Assembly: GCF_000211815.1 (NCBI RefSeq)
Contig: NZ_GL890825.1
Span: 153,720 to 217,719, forward strand
DNA length: 64,000 nt
Source: Moorena producens 3L
GTDB taxonomy: Bacteria > Cyanobacteriota > Cyanobacteriia > Cyanobacteriales > Coleofasciculaceae
Direction of reading: 5' to 3'
Under the pieces are notes generated by a model. It worked only from the letters and a program-made list of their open reading frames with translations. It had not been told where the DNA came from and did not search any database. The position numbers and the translations under genes are program-made. Within the stretch, counting starts at the first letter, position 1; each line of letters opens with the position of its first letter. Positions 1-10,040 of this stretch are shown in pieces.

Positions 1-165
1 CAAGTTAATGTAGTTGGCTGGTTCCGCAGAGGAATTGCCCCTTGGCTAGACTTGATCCACTTGGAAAACAATAACACCACTGTCAACAGCTACCATCGTT
101 TCTGGTCATTGACTGTTGCAGTTGGAGCAATTATTTTGGGTTTTGGACTTTTCTTTGTCCTTTGA
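1..165 (+). CDS. C-terminal end of a membrane protein (5' truncated by window edge)
   Basis: Reading frame 1 is open from the first base to a TGA at 163-165 and gives 54 residues. The end is a hydrophobic stretch of about 20 residues (VAVGAIILGFGLFFVL), so the protein finishes with a transmembrane helix and almost no tail. The preceding part (WFRRGIAPWLDLIHLENNN) is polar and amphipathic. The family cannot be recognised from this fragment. A heptanucleotide CCCTATT array (about 241-265) separates it from the convergent symporter gene. Confidence 0.6.
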   Translation, partial: QVNVVGWFRRGIAPWLDLIHLENNNTTVNSYHRFWSLTVAVGAIILGFGLFFVL

Positions 166-282
166 TATCATCTCCGGTTGTTTCGGGAGTCGGGAGCGGT
201 GCAGCGATTAGCGCGATCTAGCGCGGTCTTTGCTACTGTTCCCTATTCCCTATTCCCTATTCCCTTTGTTATACTTTAAAAC

Positions 283-2076
283 TTAATCTAGTCTCACCTC
301 TTTTGATAGGTGTCTAAACCAATTAAAGTACAAACAAATAGATAGGATAATAAATAAAAATAACAGGATTCCAAAATTATCCCAACGTTTCATCATCAAC
401 ATGATTCCCATTAAAAACAAGACTATCTGCCAAGGAATCCCGATCAATGTCGATAGAATATCCCGCCGATTCTCGTTCCTGATTTTTGCCTGACTATTAG
501 CTGGGAGGTTTTGACGGATTACTCCCCAAAACCCAAACGGTCGAGTCACTCGATAGAAATTATCCATCACCTCCCGGTCAGTTGGCTCAGTTAAAAATGT
601 CCCTAGGATACATCCTAGTAATGAGCAAATGCTGGGAATGAGAAACAGCGCATATTCCTGAAATTGAGCGTAATTTAAGTTGGGTATTACTATTGCCTTG
701 GTTAAAATAGCTGCTACCATCCCCGCCACTGTCCCAAGGGCAAATCCATATCCATTAAAGCGCCACCAGTACCATCTCAACACCAGAGGAATAGACAGTC
801 CAGCACCTAGTCCCAGGGTTAGCCATCCCCAAATATCATTGATATTGGTGATATTGAAACTAAATAGCAATCCCACCACTACAATTACAATTGATGCCCA
901 GCGGCTTTGAACAATCAGTTGTTGGCTAGAGGCTTGGGGATTGATATAAGCTTGATAAATATCCTTAACCCAGTAAGCAGCACTAGCATTGATGATGGAG
1001 TCAAAGGTAGACATAGCTGCTGCAATAAAACAAGCGATCAGCAACCCTTTTATCCCCACTGGCACATATTCTGCGATCACCGTTGGTAAGATAAGTTCAG
1101 GGTCAGCAATTACCGCTTTAGTGGTTCCGTAATGGATACCCAATACTGCAAAGGCTGTAACCAAGGGCCAACGAAAAGAAAGCAAGATTATCCAAAATAG
1201 GGACAGTAACCCGGCTTCGCGATCGCTTTTAGCGGCAAAATAGCGTTGGATCATATAGCCACCCCCGCCGCCAAACCCTACCATAATTTCTTTGAACAGA
1301 TAGAATAAAATTACGCCACCGAACAAATTGAATATGGCATAGTCTCCCGGTAGATCAACTGTGATTGGGGGCGAGATGCTGCTCCACTCCGTGAAATTCC
1401 AGGTTTGTAATTGCTCAGCCCCAGGAATCGAGACCGAGAAGGTATCCGGGATAGTTGCCGTAGAGAATGCGATCGCACAAATATAGATAATCGCAATAAA
1501 AATCAAAATACCTTGAAATACATCCGTCCATACCACGCCGTAAAAACCGCTAACAGCCGTGTATACCAGGGCGAGCAAAATCAAAAATATCGAAGCATAG
1601 CGGTCATCAATACCCAGAAATTCCCCCAAGAATTTGCCCCCCCCAACCGAAAAGTAACTCATTGAGCCAATCGCAAAGATAATATTAGCAACAGCACTTA
1701 TGATCCGAGCCGTATTGCCTTCCCTTCCTGAGCCGAAGCGCAAGTGCATCCATTCCGCCAAAGTCATTACATTTGCCCGTCGGTTCCACTTGCCCATGAA
1801 TATCATAAAAATAGCCATAATTAAGACAACGCCACCCCGGATCTCGATCAAAAATCCCTTCGTTCCCAGAGCATAAATTAAGGCGCTGATCACCATCGTG
1901 CCAGCCAAGTCAGTATTGGACGCCATTCCAGAAGCCCCCAAAACCCACCAGGGCAGATTGCGATTTCCCAAAAAGTAGGATTCTATACCCTCAGATGCTT
2001 TCCGTTGAAGAATAACCCCAAAAACAACTATGCAAATCAGGTAAATAGTAACAATGATGTAATCAACTGGATGCAT
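283..2076 (-). CDS. Sodium:solute symporter family (SSS/SSF) protein
   Basis: This is a 597-residue polytopic inner-membrane protein that should couple Na+ entry to uptake of an organic solute. Visible SSF features are an N-terminal helix (VDYIIVTIYLICIVVFG), the conserved segment NRNLPWWVLGASGMASNTD with the Asn/Ser/Thr residues typical of the Na2 site region, a GFYGVVWTDVFQGILIF helix, and IACFIAAAMSTFDSIINASAAYWVKDIY, the usual SSF signature near TM8. Total length and about 13 hydrophobic segments fit the family. The substrate cannot be deduced; larger SSS members of this type are often annotated as sugar or undefined solute carriers. The gene stands alone, convergent to the fragment at the window start and followed upstream by two tandem 66-bp repeats. 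Confidence 0.9.
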   Translation of the reverse strand: MHPVDYIIVTIYLICIVVFGVILQRKASEGIESYFLGNRNLPWWVLGASGMASNTDLAGTMVISALIYALGTKGFLIEIRGGVVLIMAIFMIFMGKWNRRANVMTLAEWMHLRFGSGREGNTARIISAVANIIFAIGSMSYFSVGGGKFLGEFLGIDDRYASIFLILLALVYTAVSGFYGVVWTDVFQGILIFIAIIYICAIAFSTATIPDTFSVSIPGAEQLQTWNFTEWSSISPPITVDLPGDYAIFNLFGGVILFYLFKEIMVGFGGGGGYMIQRYFAAKSDREAGLLSLFWIILLSFRWPLVTAFAVLGIHYGTTKAVIADPELILPTVIAEYVPVGIKGLLIACFIAAAMSTFDSIINASAAYWVKDIYQAYINPQASSQQLIVQSRWASIVIVVVGLLFSFNITNINDIWGWLTLGLGAGLSIPLVLRWYWWRFNGYGFALGTVAGMVAAILTKAIVIPNLNYAQFQEYALFLIPSICSLLGCILGTFLTEPTDREVMDNFYRVTRPFGFWGVIRQNLPANSQAKIRNENRRDILSTLIGIPWQIVLFLMGIMLMMKRWDNFGILLFLFIILSICLYFNWFRHLSKEVRLD

Positions 2077-2118
2077 GAATTTTATTATGAAGGATTAATT
2101 AAAAAAAACCTAATTACA

Positions 2119-2184
2119 GTAGGGTGGGCAAAGTAATATTATCTAGAATACTCAAAAAAAACAAACTGTTTTTGCCCACCCGAC
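2119..2184. repeat. 66-bp GTAGGGTGGGCA element, copy T1
   Basis: The ends are inverted repeats: GTAGGGTGGGCAAA at the left and TTTGCCCACCCGAC at the right, with an internal TCTAGAATACTC motif. The same 66-bp architecture recurs at 2216-2281 and, inverted, at 59042-59107. A divergent copy of the same length lies at 9975-10040. No coding capacity. It behaves as a MITE-like or REP-like unit. Confidence 0.75.
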
Positions 2185-2215
2185 AAGCTTGAGTGTCAAA
2201 TAAATACCAATTACA

Positions 2216-2281
2216 GTAGGGTGGGCAAAGTAATATAATCTAGAATACTCAAAAAAACCAAACTGTTTTTGCCCACCCTAC
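2216..2281. repeat. 66-bp GTAGGGTGGGCA element, copy T2
   Basis: This is a second, nearly identical copy in the same orientation, 97 bp downstream of T1. The flanks (ATTACA before, ACAAGCT after) are also shared, so T1 and T2 probably arose by a local tandem duplication of element plus flanks, not by two insertions. Confidence 0.75.
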
Positions 2282-2323
2282 AAGCTCATGGGGAAAACTC
2301 TCTGTGCCCTTGCTGAATCGCTA

Positions 2324-2770
2324 CTAGACCGTTTTTAGGCGTCCAGGAATCACCATCACTGGACAATCAGCTTTCTGTAAAATTCCCTCGCTGATGCTGC
2401 CCACTAAAGCTTTGTAGAGACCGCTGTGTCCATGAGAACCGACCACAATTAAATCGACTGCTAATTTCTGTGCTTGTGCCAAAATTGTCTCAACTATTGG
2501 TCCTTGGATCAGCAAGGCTGCCGCATCAATACCTTTTTGGCGTGAATTTTCTGCCCACTTTTGTAGCTGGCGATGCTCCTTGCGAAACTTGTGAGCTATA
2601 TAATCTCGCTCGGTCTGAGGTCCAGTTTGATAGCCAACAAAATCAGGCTCAGGTTCAGCAATGTGGATTAGCCATAATTTGCTCTTGGTTGCCGCTGCTA
2701 AAGACTCGGCTTGGGCAATCACTACTGGTGTGATCTCGGAAAAATCAATGGCGACAAGAAAGTTTTGCAT
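2324..2770 (-). CDS. Universal stress protein (UspA family)
   Basis: A single-domain Usp of 148 residues starting at MQNFLVAIDFSE. A longer in-frame extension upstream to 2890 has no Usp homology character and is rejected. The nucleotide-binding signature G-2x-G-9x-G-S is intact near the C-terminus (GSHGHSGLYKALVGSIS), followed by CPVMVIP, so this is the ATP-binding subclass. The first beta strand (LVAIDFS) carries the conserved Asp. Such proteins are soluble, usually dimeric, and support survival under stress; the specific trigger is unknown. It is monocistronic on the minus strand, downstream of a repeat-filled spacer. Confidence 0.92.
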   Translation of the reverse strand: MQNFLVAIDFSEITPVVIAQAESLAAATKSKLWLIHIAEPEPDFVGYQTGPQTERDYIAHKFRKEHRQLQKWAENSRQKGIDAAALLIQGPIVETILAQAQKLAVDLIVVGSHGHSGLYKALVGSISEGILQKADCPVMVIPGRLKTV

Positions 2771-3035
2771 GATATCAAGTCCGAAGCGCATTGGTATTGT
2801 ATAACACAAGAGTCTTCTGCAGGTGTTGAGGCTATGGACACTCGATACCAATAACAAATGACAACGGACTTTTGACCAAAAAACTAACACGTAAGCATTC
2901 AGCTAATGCGCTACAGATGGTGCTACTTGAGGTGCTATCAGCTATCAGCAGTCAGCTAACGCCATAGCTTCATGCTGCACAAGCAGTTACTATAGAGTAC
3001 CTCAATCAATTGTGTGTGAGAATTTTTGATGCCAT

Positions 3036-3098
3036 ATTCCCTACTCCCTACTCCCTACTCCCTATTCCCTATTCCCTATTCCCTATTCCCTGTTCCCT
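3036..3098. repeat. Heptanucleotide array CCCTACT/CCCTATT
   Basis: About eight consecutive 7-nt units drift from CCCTACT to CCCTATT to CCCTGTT. They are flanked by GATAGCT-type sequence. This is an STRR-like array of the kind known in filamentous cyanobacteria. Confidence 0.85.
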
Positions 3099-3142
3099 TT
3101 GCTATAGCTGATAGCTGACTGCACCTCAAGTAGCGCATATGC

Positions 3143-3301
3143 TTAGAGGATATCTGAAAAGTTTTTTGATACTGAATTTTGCCCCCCTAGCCCCCCAATT
3201 CTGGGGGGAACAAGAATCAATTTGCTGGTAGAAGTCCCCCAAAATTGGGGGATTTAGGGGGCTTGGATGTAGCAAATGAGACTTTTCAGACAACCTCTTA
3301 G
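3143..3301. mobile_element. 159-bp MITE-like element with CTTAGAGG...CCTCTTAG ends
   Basis: The outer 20 bp are inverted repeats (CTTAGAGGATATCTGAAAAG against the complement of CTTTTCAGACAACCTCTTAG, 4 mismatches). Inside lies a second palindrome built from CCCCCC-TAG-CCCCCCAATT and its complement around 3181-3270. No ORF. The TCTGAAAAG-type end resembles terminal repeats of cyanobacterial insertion sequences, so a non-autonomous derivative is likely. The family name is not certain. Confidence 0.65.
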
Positions 3302-3389
3302 AGGATACGTGATATTATAGATGAACCCTGAGCAATTAAAGTTTAAAAAAAACTTTAGTAATCAACAATCAACAATCAACAATCAATCC

Positions 3390-4493
3390 TTAAATTGATA
3401 ATTTTCCTGGAAGCATAATATGGACAATTGTTTGTTTTACTGGGAAACTGCTTATGTTTAATTCTCCACCGTGTAATTCAGTTAGCAGTTTGGCAATAAT
3501 CAACCCTAATCCAGAGCCTTGTTGTTCGTATAGTTTACGATCAAATTGCATATAGGCTCCGAGTTTAGCAATTTGAGTTGGTGTCATGCCTCGTCCCTGA
3601 TCGATCACCAAAAGATTCAAGTGATTATCCTGAAAATAACTCTGAATCTGAATCGGCTTACCAAGGTCGGAAAACTTCAAGGCATTATCAATGATTTCTT
3701 CAACAATTTTAGTGAATTTTGATTGGGAAATTTTTACAACTGCTTCTTGCAGTTCTAAGTGCAAATCGTCTTTCCGGTTTACCTTCTTAAATTTTTGCAT
3801 AGCAAGGTCTTGGATAATTGTTCTAGTAAAACTTTGCTCTCCATAATTAATCAGCTTCCTGGCTTGCTTAGGTTGTTGCTCGATTCGCGCTAGTTCTGCA
3901 TAGAGTAAAAAATTATGGGTGAGCCGATATAAACGTTCCCCAGAGACACAAATTTGCTGAAGCATGTCCATAGCTTCATCACGATCTATAGTATCATAGT
4001 CTTCTATGAGGAATTGGGCAAGATTCAAAATACCATTGAGAGGAGTACGCAACTCATGAGGTAGTGCATGAGTAATGCAATCTCGCAATTCATCGACCTG
4101 TTTCTGAGATTCTTGCTCAAAAGCCATCTGCTTGGCTATGCGGGTTGTGACTGCTCCTAATAATTCATCTCTAGTAAATGGCTTGGTCAGATAATCATCT
4201 GCGCCCAGTTCCATCCCCATACGCAGATCAGATTTTGTAGATTTAGCCGTAAGAAAAATCAAGGTAATTGTCTGGGTGGATGGAATTTCTTGTAACTGAA
4301 TCATTACACCATAACCATCCAGTTTCGGCATTTTAATATCGCAAATAATCAAATCAGGACTTTCTTTTTTCGCCAATTCCACACCTATTTCACCATTTTC
4401 TGCTTGAATAACATCGAAATTTTCTGCCCGAAGTATTTCAACAACAATGCTACGGATATCTTCCTCGTCTTCAATAACTAAAATCTGCGACAT
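3390..4493 (-). CDS. Response regulator-histidine kinase hybrid (REC-HisKA-HATPase)
   Basis: A 367-residue cytoplasmic protein. Residues 1-120 form a receiver domain with the acidic pocket (EDEED, 8-12), phospho-acceptor Asp52 (IICDIKMPKLDG) and Lys104 (LTKPF). Residues about 135-200 are a HisKA dimerisation domain with phospho-His146 (HALPHELRTPLNG). The C-terminus is a HATPase with N box (EIIDNALKFSD), G1 (DQGRGMT) and G2 (GSGLGLIIAK). There is no sensor or membrane segment, so the REC domain probably gates kinase output. It lies 100 bp downstream of the giant Ser/Thr-His kinase, with an AAGGA-like ribosome site about 10 nt before ATG, and is likely its cognate relay partner; the pairing is inference. 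Confidence 0.93.
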   Translation of the reverse strand: MSQILVIEDEEDIRSIVVEILRAENFDVIQAENGEIGVELAKKESPDLIICDIKMPKLDGYGVMIQLQEIPSTQTITLIFLTAKSTKSDLRMGMELGADDYLTKPFTRDELLGAVTTRIAKQMAFEQESQKQVDELRDCITHALPHELRTPLNGILNLAQFLIEDYDTIDRDEAMDMLQQICVSGERLYRLTHNFLLYAELARIEQQPKQARKLINYGEQSFTRTIIQDLAMQKFKKVNRKDDLHLELQEAVVKISQSKFTKIVEEIIDNALKFSDLGKPIQIQSYFQDNHLNLLVIDQGRGMTPTQIAKLGAYMQFDRKLYEQQGSGLGLIIAKLLTELHGGELNISSFPVKQTIVHIMLPGKLSI

Positions 4494-4593
4494 AGATCAT
4501 TTTATCCTTAAACAACTTAACATTGATAAACGCTTTTAAAGACTAAGTAAAATTAATCCTTTGTTCTAGGCATAATCCTAATTACTATTAGGA

Positions 4594-7500
4594 TCAACTG
4601 CCAACTGCCAACTGGCAAACAGCTCTCGGTCTTTGTACTTGCTCTGGTACTGCAGGGGAGTACAGTGGAATGGTGACAGTAAAGGTTGTCCCAATACCAA
4701 CTTGGCTATTTACCGTAATTTCACCACCGTGTACTTCCACAGACTGTTTTACAATTGCAAGTCCAAGTCCAGTTCCTGGAATATTACCCACATTATTGCA
4801 TCGATGAAATGACTCAAACAGTTGCTTTTGGTCTTCTTCTGGGATACCAATACCCTGGTCTTTAATCTTGAATATAACCTCTTCTTGCTGACAAATCAAG
4901 TCAAAGTTTATGGTGCTGTCATTGGGGGAATATTTAGTGGCATTTGAGAGCAAATTTATCAAGATGTGTCTGAGCAGTTTTTCATCAAAATTAACCTCTG
5001 GGCATTCACATTGAATAGAAAAAACAATGCTTTGTTGGGTGTCAATACCTAGTTCGATATCTTCGACTAAATCACGACAGAATTCAAGTAAATTTAATGG
5101 TGCAGGGTTAAATTTTAGTTTTCCAGCATTAGCTTTATTGACTACCAACACGTCATCCAACATGTGGAGCATATGTTTGACATTGACTTGAATCCGATCT
5201 AGATAGTTTTGTTTTTTCTCATCAGTCCAATTCTGGCTGTAATATTTGAAGATTTCAGTAACCCCCATAATAGTGGTTAGGGGGGTGCGGAACTCGTGGG
5301 AAGTCATAGAGATAAATCGAGATTTGAGTTCAGTGAGTTCCTTTTCTCTTTCCAGAGATTTGCGAATCTGTTTTTCCAGTCGCTCCCTAACTTGAACTTC
5401 GTGCAAAGTCTGGTAAAGCGTAGCATTTTCCAAAGAAATTGCCGCTTGATTACACAGAAGGCTTAACACTTCTAGGTGTTCATTGGTAAAATTTCCAGAA
5501 ACCATATTATTTTCTAAGTACACCATACCAATCAGATTGTTTTTCCGGAGAAGTGGCAAACACACAGCTGACTTGGGCTGATTATTTATGATGTATATAT
5601 CATCAGCAAAAGTAGAGTTATTAACAAGATTATTTAAAAGTAAATTTTCTTTAGTGATAGCCACATAATTAATCACGGATATGGGCAAATGCTGAGTAAT
5701 GGTAACTGGGATTGACTCCCGGAATGTTACTCCATTATTAACCACTGTTCCTGCCGCTTCTATAATCAATTTATCGTCTTTTGACAAAATGATAAACCCC
5801 TTTTTCGCTCCAGCATTAGTCAGGAGAATCTGCATCAATTTGTCCAGTAAATTCTCGAAAACTATTTCTTCTGAAATGGCTTGAGATGCCTTGATCACGT
5901 CAGATAAATCCAGGGCGTTTAAACTTACTGCTATCGTTGAGTTGGTTATGGAATCTAGTGGAACTTTCGTTGTTGGTTGGGCGGTAATTTTGCTAAGGAG
6001 TTGGGGGTATCTTGATTCTAAGTCTCTCACTTTTGCCAGAGCTCCCCAGCGACTGTATCCATAGTAGGCATCAGTCAAGTAAGCCTGGGCGATCTTTCGT
6101 TTGCCACAAGAGAGATAAAACTCTGCTGCTAGTTCATTGGCTAGTGCTTCTTCCTGGATATAGTCCTGGTCCGCTGCTCCTTCAATCCCTTGGTCATAAC
6201 GTTCCATGGCTTGCCAGTGTTGCCCTAAAACTCGTGCTTTCTCTGCCTCCACTAGCTCGTATTTATGTTTGAAGTTTGATGGAGCATGGTATGCCCAGGT
6301 TTTCAGGGTTTCCTGATTAGCTGCTACTTCGGTCAGGTATTCACCTTGCTGCTGTGGCTCGACATGGGGATAGTGAGCCAAAAGCGCTAGAGAATAGTAG
6401 AAATTGTGCTCAGCAACAAGAATCAAGCCAGCGACAGATTGTGCGTATTGCTCTGCTGCCCTGGCCTGAGCAATAGCTTGCTCGGGTTGTTTAAACCAAT
6501 AAAACAGAATCGATTTGGCAAGATATAGATAAAACAGAGACGTTCCATTATTCTGTTCTCTTAAAATGGGAAGCATTTCTAATTCATTAAAGTCTTCCCC
6601 AATTAACTGACAGGGATCGTCAGATTTACCGAGTAAATTTAAGGTTAATTGTTTGCCGATTTGACCATAAATAACATGATAGTCTAGCTTCCTTTTTTGC
6701 AGCCACTCCAGATACTGCCCATACTTCTGAGCAGCAAGGTCGAGATCATCTCCCACAAACAATAGGTTGGTACAGTAGTTGAGGGCAGCAAAACCGGAAT
6801 AGGTTAGCTCTCCGGTTTCAAGACCGCTGTTAAACGCCTCTAGTAAGGGGTTTAGGGTTTCCTTCAGATGCTCTTTCCAGTGTCTGATATGACCGTTAAA
6901 CATATCTAATACTATTGATTTCAACTCCTTAGCATCGAATTGCTCCAACAGCATCAAAGACAGTTGACCAAATTTATAGCCACCATCGATATCTCCCATA
7001 AATCCACACAGGATCATGGCGTAATTAATATACGTGTCCGTGGACAGATGTGAATTCCCATGGTTGATACATAGATTGATTTGTGTAAAGATCAGCAGTG
7101 GATACAATGCCGGATTAGCAACAAAAGCAGGGGTTCCTACAGACTTTAAGATCCCCATGGCTGCTAGTTTAGTCAGGTCAGTCATTTCTGGTAGGTCAGC
7201 CAAATCCTCACTAATCAGGTCTTTGGGGGGGTCTTGCTCCAGTGGAATCCCGAGCATGTCTAGAACCTGTAGCCCCGTATCCAGGGCGACTTGCATTTGG
7301 TTTTGAGCAATATAACCGTGGATTTTTAGTTCATACACCTTGACTTGATCTAATTGGGTTTTGGCTTGTTCCAGAGCCACTCTAGCCAAGAGGTTTGATT
7401 GGTCAAAATTGCTGTTGAGGTATTCCGCTTCCACCACTTCTAGATACAAAGCAAGGGTGAAGTCATAGTTGTCAGTCCAGGTATCTGCTGGTAGGAGTCC

Positions 7501-9861
7501 TAGACCTACATTCAGATACTTGAGAGCGCTGGCATAAGCGGCTGCGGCCTTGGCTTTCTGACCCGCGATCAGATTGAGTTGAGCTAGCTCATCTTTTTCC
7601 CACTGAGCGGTGAGTAAGTCCGTGCCAAAATTGAGTTGGTTAACCAAGGCAAAGATATTCTCTTCCCGTGCCTCTGGAGTGGTATGGTTCAGCAGTAATT
7701 TGCCAATTTTTAGGTGGGTTGCTTGTTGGTCAGATTCGGGAATCAGAGAGTAGGCGGCTTGCTGCACCCGGTCATGTAAAAATTTGTAGTTAACCTTGAC
7801 ATCACTGAGGCCAAAATCTGCGGATTCCTCCTGTTCAAATAGCAGAGGAATTTTGTAACTATCACTCAACGGCAGAATCAAACCGATCTGTAGTGCCTCC
7901 CAGAGCTGAGTAGCAGTGATAATGGTTGAGTCTTCATTGACAATGGCTAGCATCTCTAAGTTAAACTGATTGCCCAGACAAGCTGCCAATTTTAAAACCT
8001 GCTGGGTGGTTTCTTGTAGCTTGCCAATACTTCTGGCAATCAGTTCCACCACGTTATAATCAGTGATGCCAATGGCTTGAATTTGATCAATATCCCACTG
8101 CCAGCTGCCACTGGTGACGTCATAACTCAGCAAGTTTTCTGAATAGAGGGTTTTGAGCAGTTGGGTCAAGAAGAAGGGATTACCTTGGGTTTTATGGAAT
8201 AATAGCTCTGCTAGGGGTTTGGTCTGGTTTTTCCCTTGGGTGTCATTGAGAGTATCAGCTACTAATTGCTGAACGTATTGTTTCCGTAACGGCTCAATCT
8301 TGATCTGATCTATGACCGAGTCAGTTTCTTGAATTTTCTCAATGGTTTGAATCAAGGGATGGGTCGGACTGACTTCGTTATCTCGATAAGCTCCAATGAT
8401 TAACAAATAGTTGCGATCGCAGTTCGTCATTAAGGTCTGGAGCAACGTTAATGAAGCTAAATCTGCCCACTGTAAATCATCAAGGAAGAGCACCAGGGGA
8501 TGTTGGGGTTGGGCAAAGACACCGATGAATTGTTGAAACACCCGTAAAAATCGGTTTTGGGATTCCGATGCTCCGAGTTGGGGCACTTCCGGCTGTTCAC
8601 CGATAATCAGTTCCACTTCGGGAATGACATCAATAATGACCTTGCCATTGGCACCCAGAGCATGTAATAAATTCTGTTTCCAAATCCCTAGTGTTTGAGC
8701 CGGTTCTGTCAACAGTTGCCGAATTAATCCCCTAAATGCCTCCAGCAGGGCAGCGTAAGGACTATTCCGCTTAAACTGGTCAAATTTACCACTAATAAAA
8801 TACCCTCGCGCTTTGACAATTGGTTTATGAACTTCATTGACCACTGAGGTTTTACCAATCCCTGAGTAACCGGATACCAGCATCAACTCAGTGGCTCCAA
8901 CACTGACTCGTTCAAAGGCCTCCATCAGGGTGGCTACTTCCCCTTCCCGACCATAGAGTTTTTGAGGGATGAGCAGTCGGCTCCCGATGTCATAGGTCCC
9001 GGGAGTGAAGGTTTCAATTTTTCCGGTGGTTTGTAGTTGGGATAGACAGGTTTCTAGGTCAACCTTTAGTCCAGCAGCACTTTGGTATCGGTCTTCAGCA
9101 TTTTTCCTTAGGAGTTTCATCACAATCAATGAAACTACTTCACTAATTTCTGGATTAAGCTGATGAGGAGGGACAGGATATTGAGCCAGATGATGGTGAA
9201 TCAATTCCATGGGATCGGTGGTGATAAAGGGTACCCGATCCGTTAGCATTTCGTAAAAGGTGGCACCTAAGGAATAGAAGTCGCTGCGGTAGTCAATGGA
9301 GCGGTTCATCCTCCCGGTTTGCTCCGGTGAAATATAGGCAAGAGTCCCTTCCAGCCAATTAGGATTGCTAGTGGTGGGATTCTCTAGAGACAGGCGCGAG
9401 GCAATGCCCAAGTCAGTGATTTTAACTTGTCCTGTTTCCGGATTGATGATGATATTAGAGGGGTTAATATCTTTATGAATAATCGGGACTTTGTGCAGCT
9501 CATCCAAGGTTTCTACTAGAGAAATAGCTATCCGCAGAAAGTCCTTGATAGTCATGGTGTGAGAGTTGATCAAGTGCTTGAGGGATTGACCCCCAAAATC
9601 TTCAAATATCAACGCCAATCCATTATTATCGTTTTCCAGACCGTAGCATTTGACAATGCCTTCACAATCAATAGCTTGGGAGATTGTATATTCTTGTCGT
9701 AAGCTGCTAATCTCTTTAAGGGAGGGATAGTCCGATTTGATAAGTTTAATAATAACTGGTCTTTGCTGTTGCTGGTGATAGCCGCGATAAACAACTGTAC
9801 TAACACCAGCTTCTAGTTCTTCTAGAAGTTTAATTTGATAGTTTGGGAATTGTAACATCAT
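4594..9861 (-). CDS. Ser/Thr kinase-AAA ATPase-GAF-histidine kinase giant
   Basis: This 1755-residue protein contains two kinase chemistries. The N-terminal Ser/Thr kinase (about 1-280) has Lys39, the catalytic loop HKDINPSN (Asp131, Asn136), the metal-binding Asp150 in DLG instead of DFG, and SPE instead of APE in the activation segment. An AAA/STAND-type ATPase follows, with Walker A GYSGIGKTS (331-339) and Walker B LVLFLDDLQWAD near 465. Next are a long helical TPR-like region (about 700-1270), a GAF domain (about 1310-1470), a short coiled coil, HisKA with SHEFRTP near 1520, and HATPase (NLLSNATKY, DQGIGIP, GTGLGLAIV). Domain order matches the cyanobacterial STHK family linked to nitrogen, stress or heterocyst signalling. 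GGGAGAG precedes the double ATG. Its ligand is unknown. Confidence 0.93.
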   Translation of the reverse strand: MMLQFPNYQIKLLEELEAGVSTVVYRGYHQQQQRPVIIKLIKSDYPSLKEISSLRQEYTISQAIDCEGIVKCYGLENDNNGLALIFEDFGGQSLKHLINSHTMTIKDFLRIAISLVETLDELHKVPIIHKDINPSNIIINPETGQVKITDLGIASRLSLENPTTSNPNWLEGTLAYISPEQTGRMNRSIDYRSDFYSLGATFYEMLTDRVPFITTDPMELIHHHLAQYPVPPHQLNPEISEVVSLIVMKLLRKNAEDRYQSAAGLKVDLETCLSQLQTTGKIETFTPGTYDIGSRLLIPQKLYGREGEVATLMEAFERVSVGATELMLVSGYSGIGKTSVVNEVHKPIVKARGYFISGKFDQFKRNSPYAALLEAFRGLIRQLLTEPAQTLGIWKQNLLHALGANGKVIIDVIPEVELIIGEQPEVPQLGASESQNRFLRVFQQFIGVFAQPQHPLVLFLDDLQWADLASLTLLQTLMTNCDRNYLLIIGAYRDNEVSPTHPLIQTIEKIQETDSVIDQIKIEPLRKQYVQQLVADTLNDTQGKNQTKPLAELLFHKTQGNPFFLTQLLKTLYSENLLSYDVTSGSWQWDIDQIQAIGITDYNVVELIARSIGKLQETTQQVLKLAACLGNQFNLEMLAIVNEDSTIITATQLWEALQIGLILPLSDSYKIPLLFEQEESADFGLSDVKVNYKFLHDRVQQAAYSLIPESDQQATHLKIGKLLLNHTTPEAREENIFALVNQLNFGTDLLTAQWEKDELAQLNLIAGQKAKAAAAYASALKYLNVGLGLLPADTWTDNYDFTLALYLEVVEAEYLNSNFDQSNLLARVALEQAKTQLDQVKVYELKIHGYIAQNQMQVALDTGLQVLDMLGIPLEQDPPKDLISEDLADLPEMTDLTKLAAMGILKSVGTPAFVANPALYPLLIFTQINLCINHGNSHLSTDTYINYAMILCGFMGDIDGGYKFGQLSLMLLEQFDAKELKSIVLDMFNGHIRHWKEHLKETLNPLLEAFNSGLETGELTYSGFAALNYCTNLLFVGDDLDLAAQKYGQYLEWLQKRKLDYHVIYGQIGKQLTLNLLGKSDDPCQLIGEDFNELEMLPILREQNNGTSLFYLYLAKSILFYWFKQPEQAIAQARAAEQYAQSVAGLILVAEHNFYYSLALLAHYPHVEPQQQGEYLTEVAANQETLKTWAYHAPSNFKHKYELVEAEKARVLGQHWQAMERYDQGIEGAADQDYIQEEALANELAAEFYLSCGKRKIAQAYLTDAYYGYSRWGALAKVRDLESRYPQLLSKITAQPTTKVPLDSITNSTIAVSLNALDLSDVIKASQAISEEIVFENLLDKLMQILLTNAGAKKGFIILSKDDKLIIEAAGTVVNNGVTFRESIPVTITQHLPISVINYVAITKENLLLNNLVNNSTFADDIYIINNQPKSAVCLPLLRKNNLIGMVYLENNMVSGNFTNEHLEVLSLLCNQAAISLENATLYQTLHEVQVRERLEKQIRKSLEREKELTELKSRFISMTSHEFRTPLTTIMGVTEIFKYYSQNWTDEKKQNYLDRIQVNVKHMLHMLDDVLVVNKANAGKLKFNPAPLNLLEFCRDLVEDIELGIDTQQSIVFSIQCECPEVNFDEKLLRHILINLLSNATKYSPNDSTINFDLICQQEEVIFKIKDQGIGIPEEDQKQLFESFHRCNNVGNIPGTGLGLAIVKQSVEVHGGEITVNSQVGIGTTFTVTIPLYSPAVPEQVQRPRAVCQLAVGS

Positions 9862-9974
9862 CTCTCCCTTGAAGTTTTTAGATATAGTAATTGTGATAGC
9901 TATACTGATTTAATCTTGTTTAATCTTGGTGATGGCGCTTCTGATTTGGCTCAAGTAGTTCCTGTAGTTGATGT

Positions 9975-10040
9975 CGGGTGGGCAGTGCACCAGACAGATA
10001 ATGAACCTTGCAAAGGGCGTTGGTAGGCACTGCCCACCCG
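9975..10040. repeat. 66-bp element, divergent copy T3
   Basis: The ends are CGGGTGGGCAGTGC and GGCACTGCCCACCCG, again exactly 66 bp apart outside to outside. The terminal GGGTGGGCA is shared with T1, T2 and T4 but the interior is unrelated. Confidence 0.6.

Noticed and set aside
2771..2890. 40-residue N-terminal extension of the universal stress protein
   Set aside because: The extension has no Usp character and MQNFLVAIDFSE fits the family start exactly.
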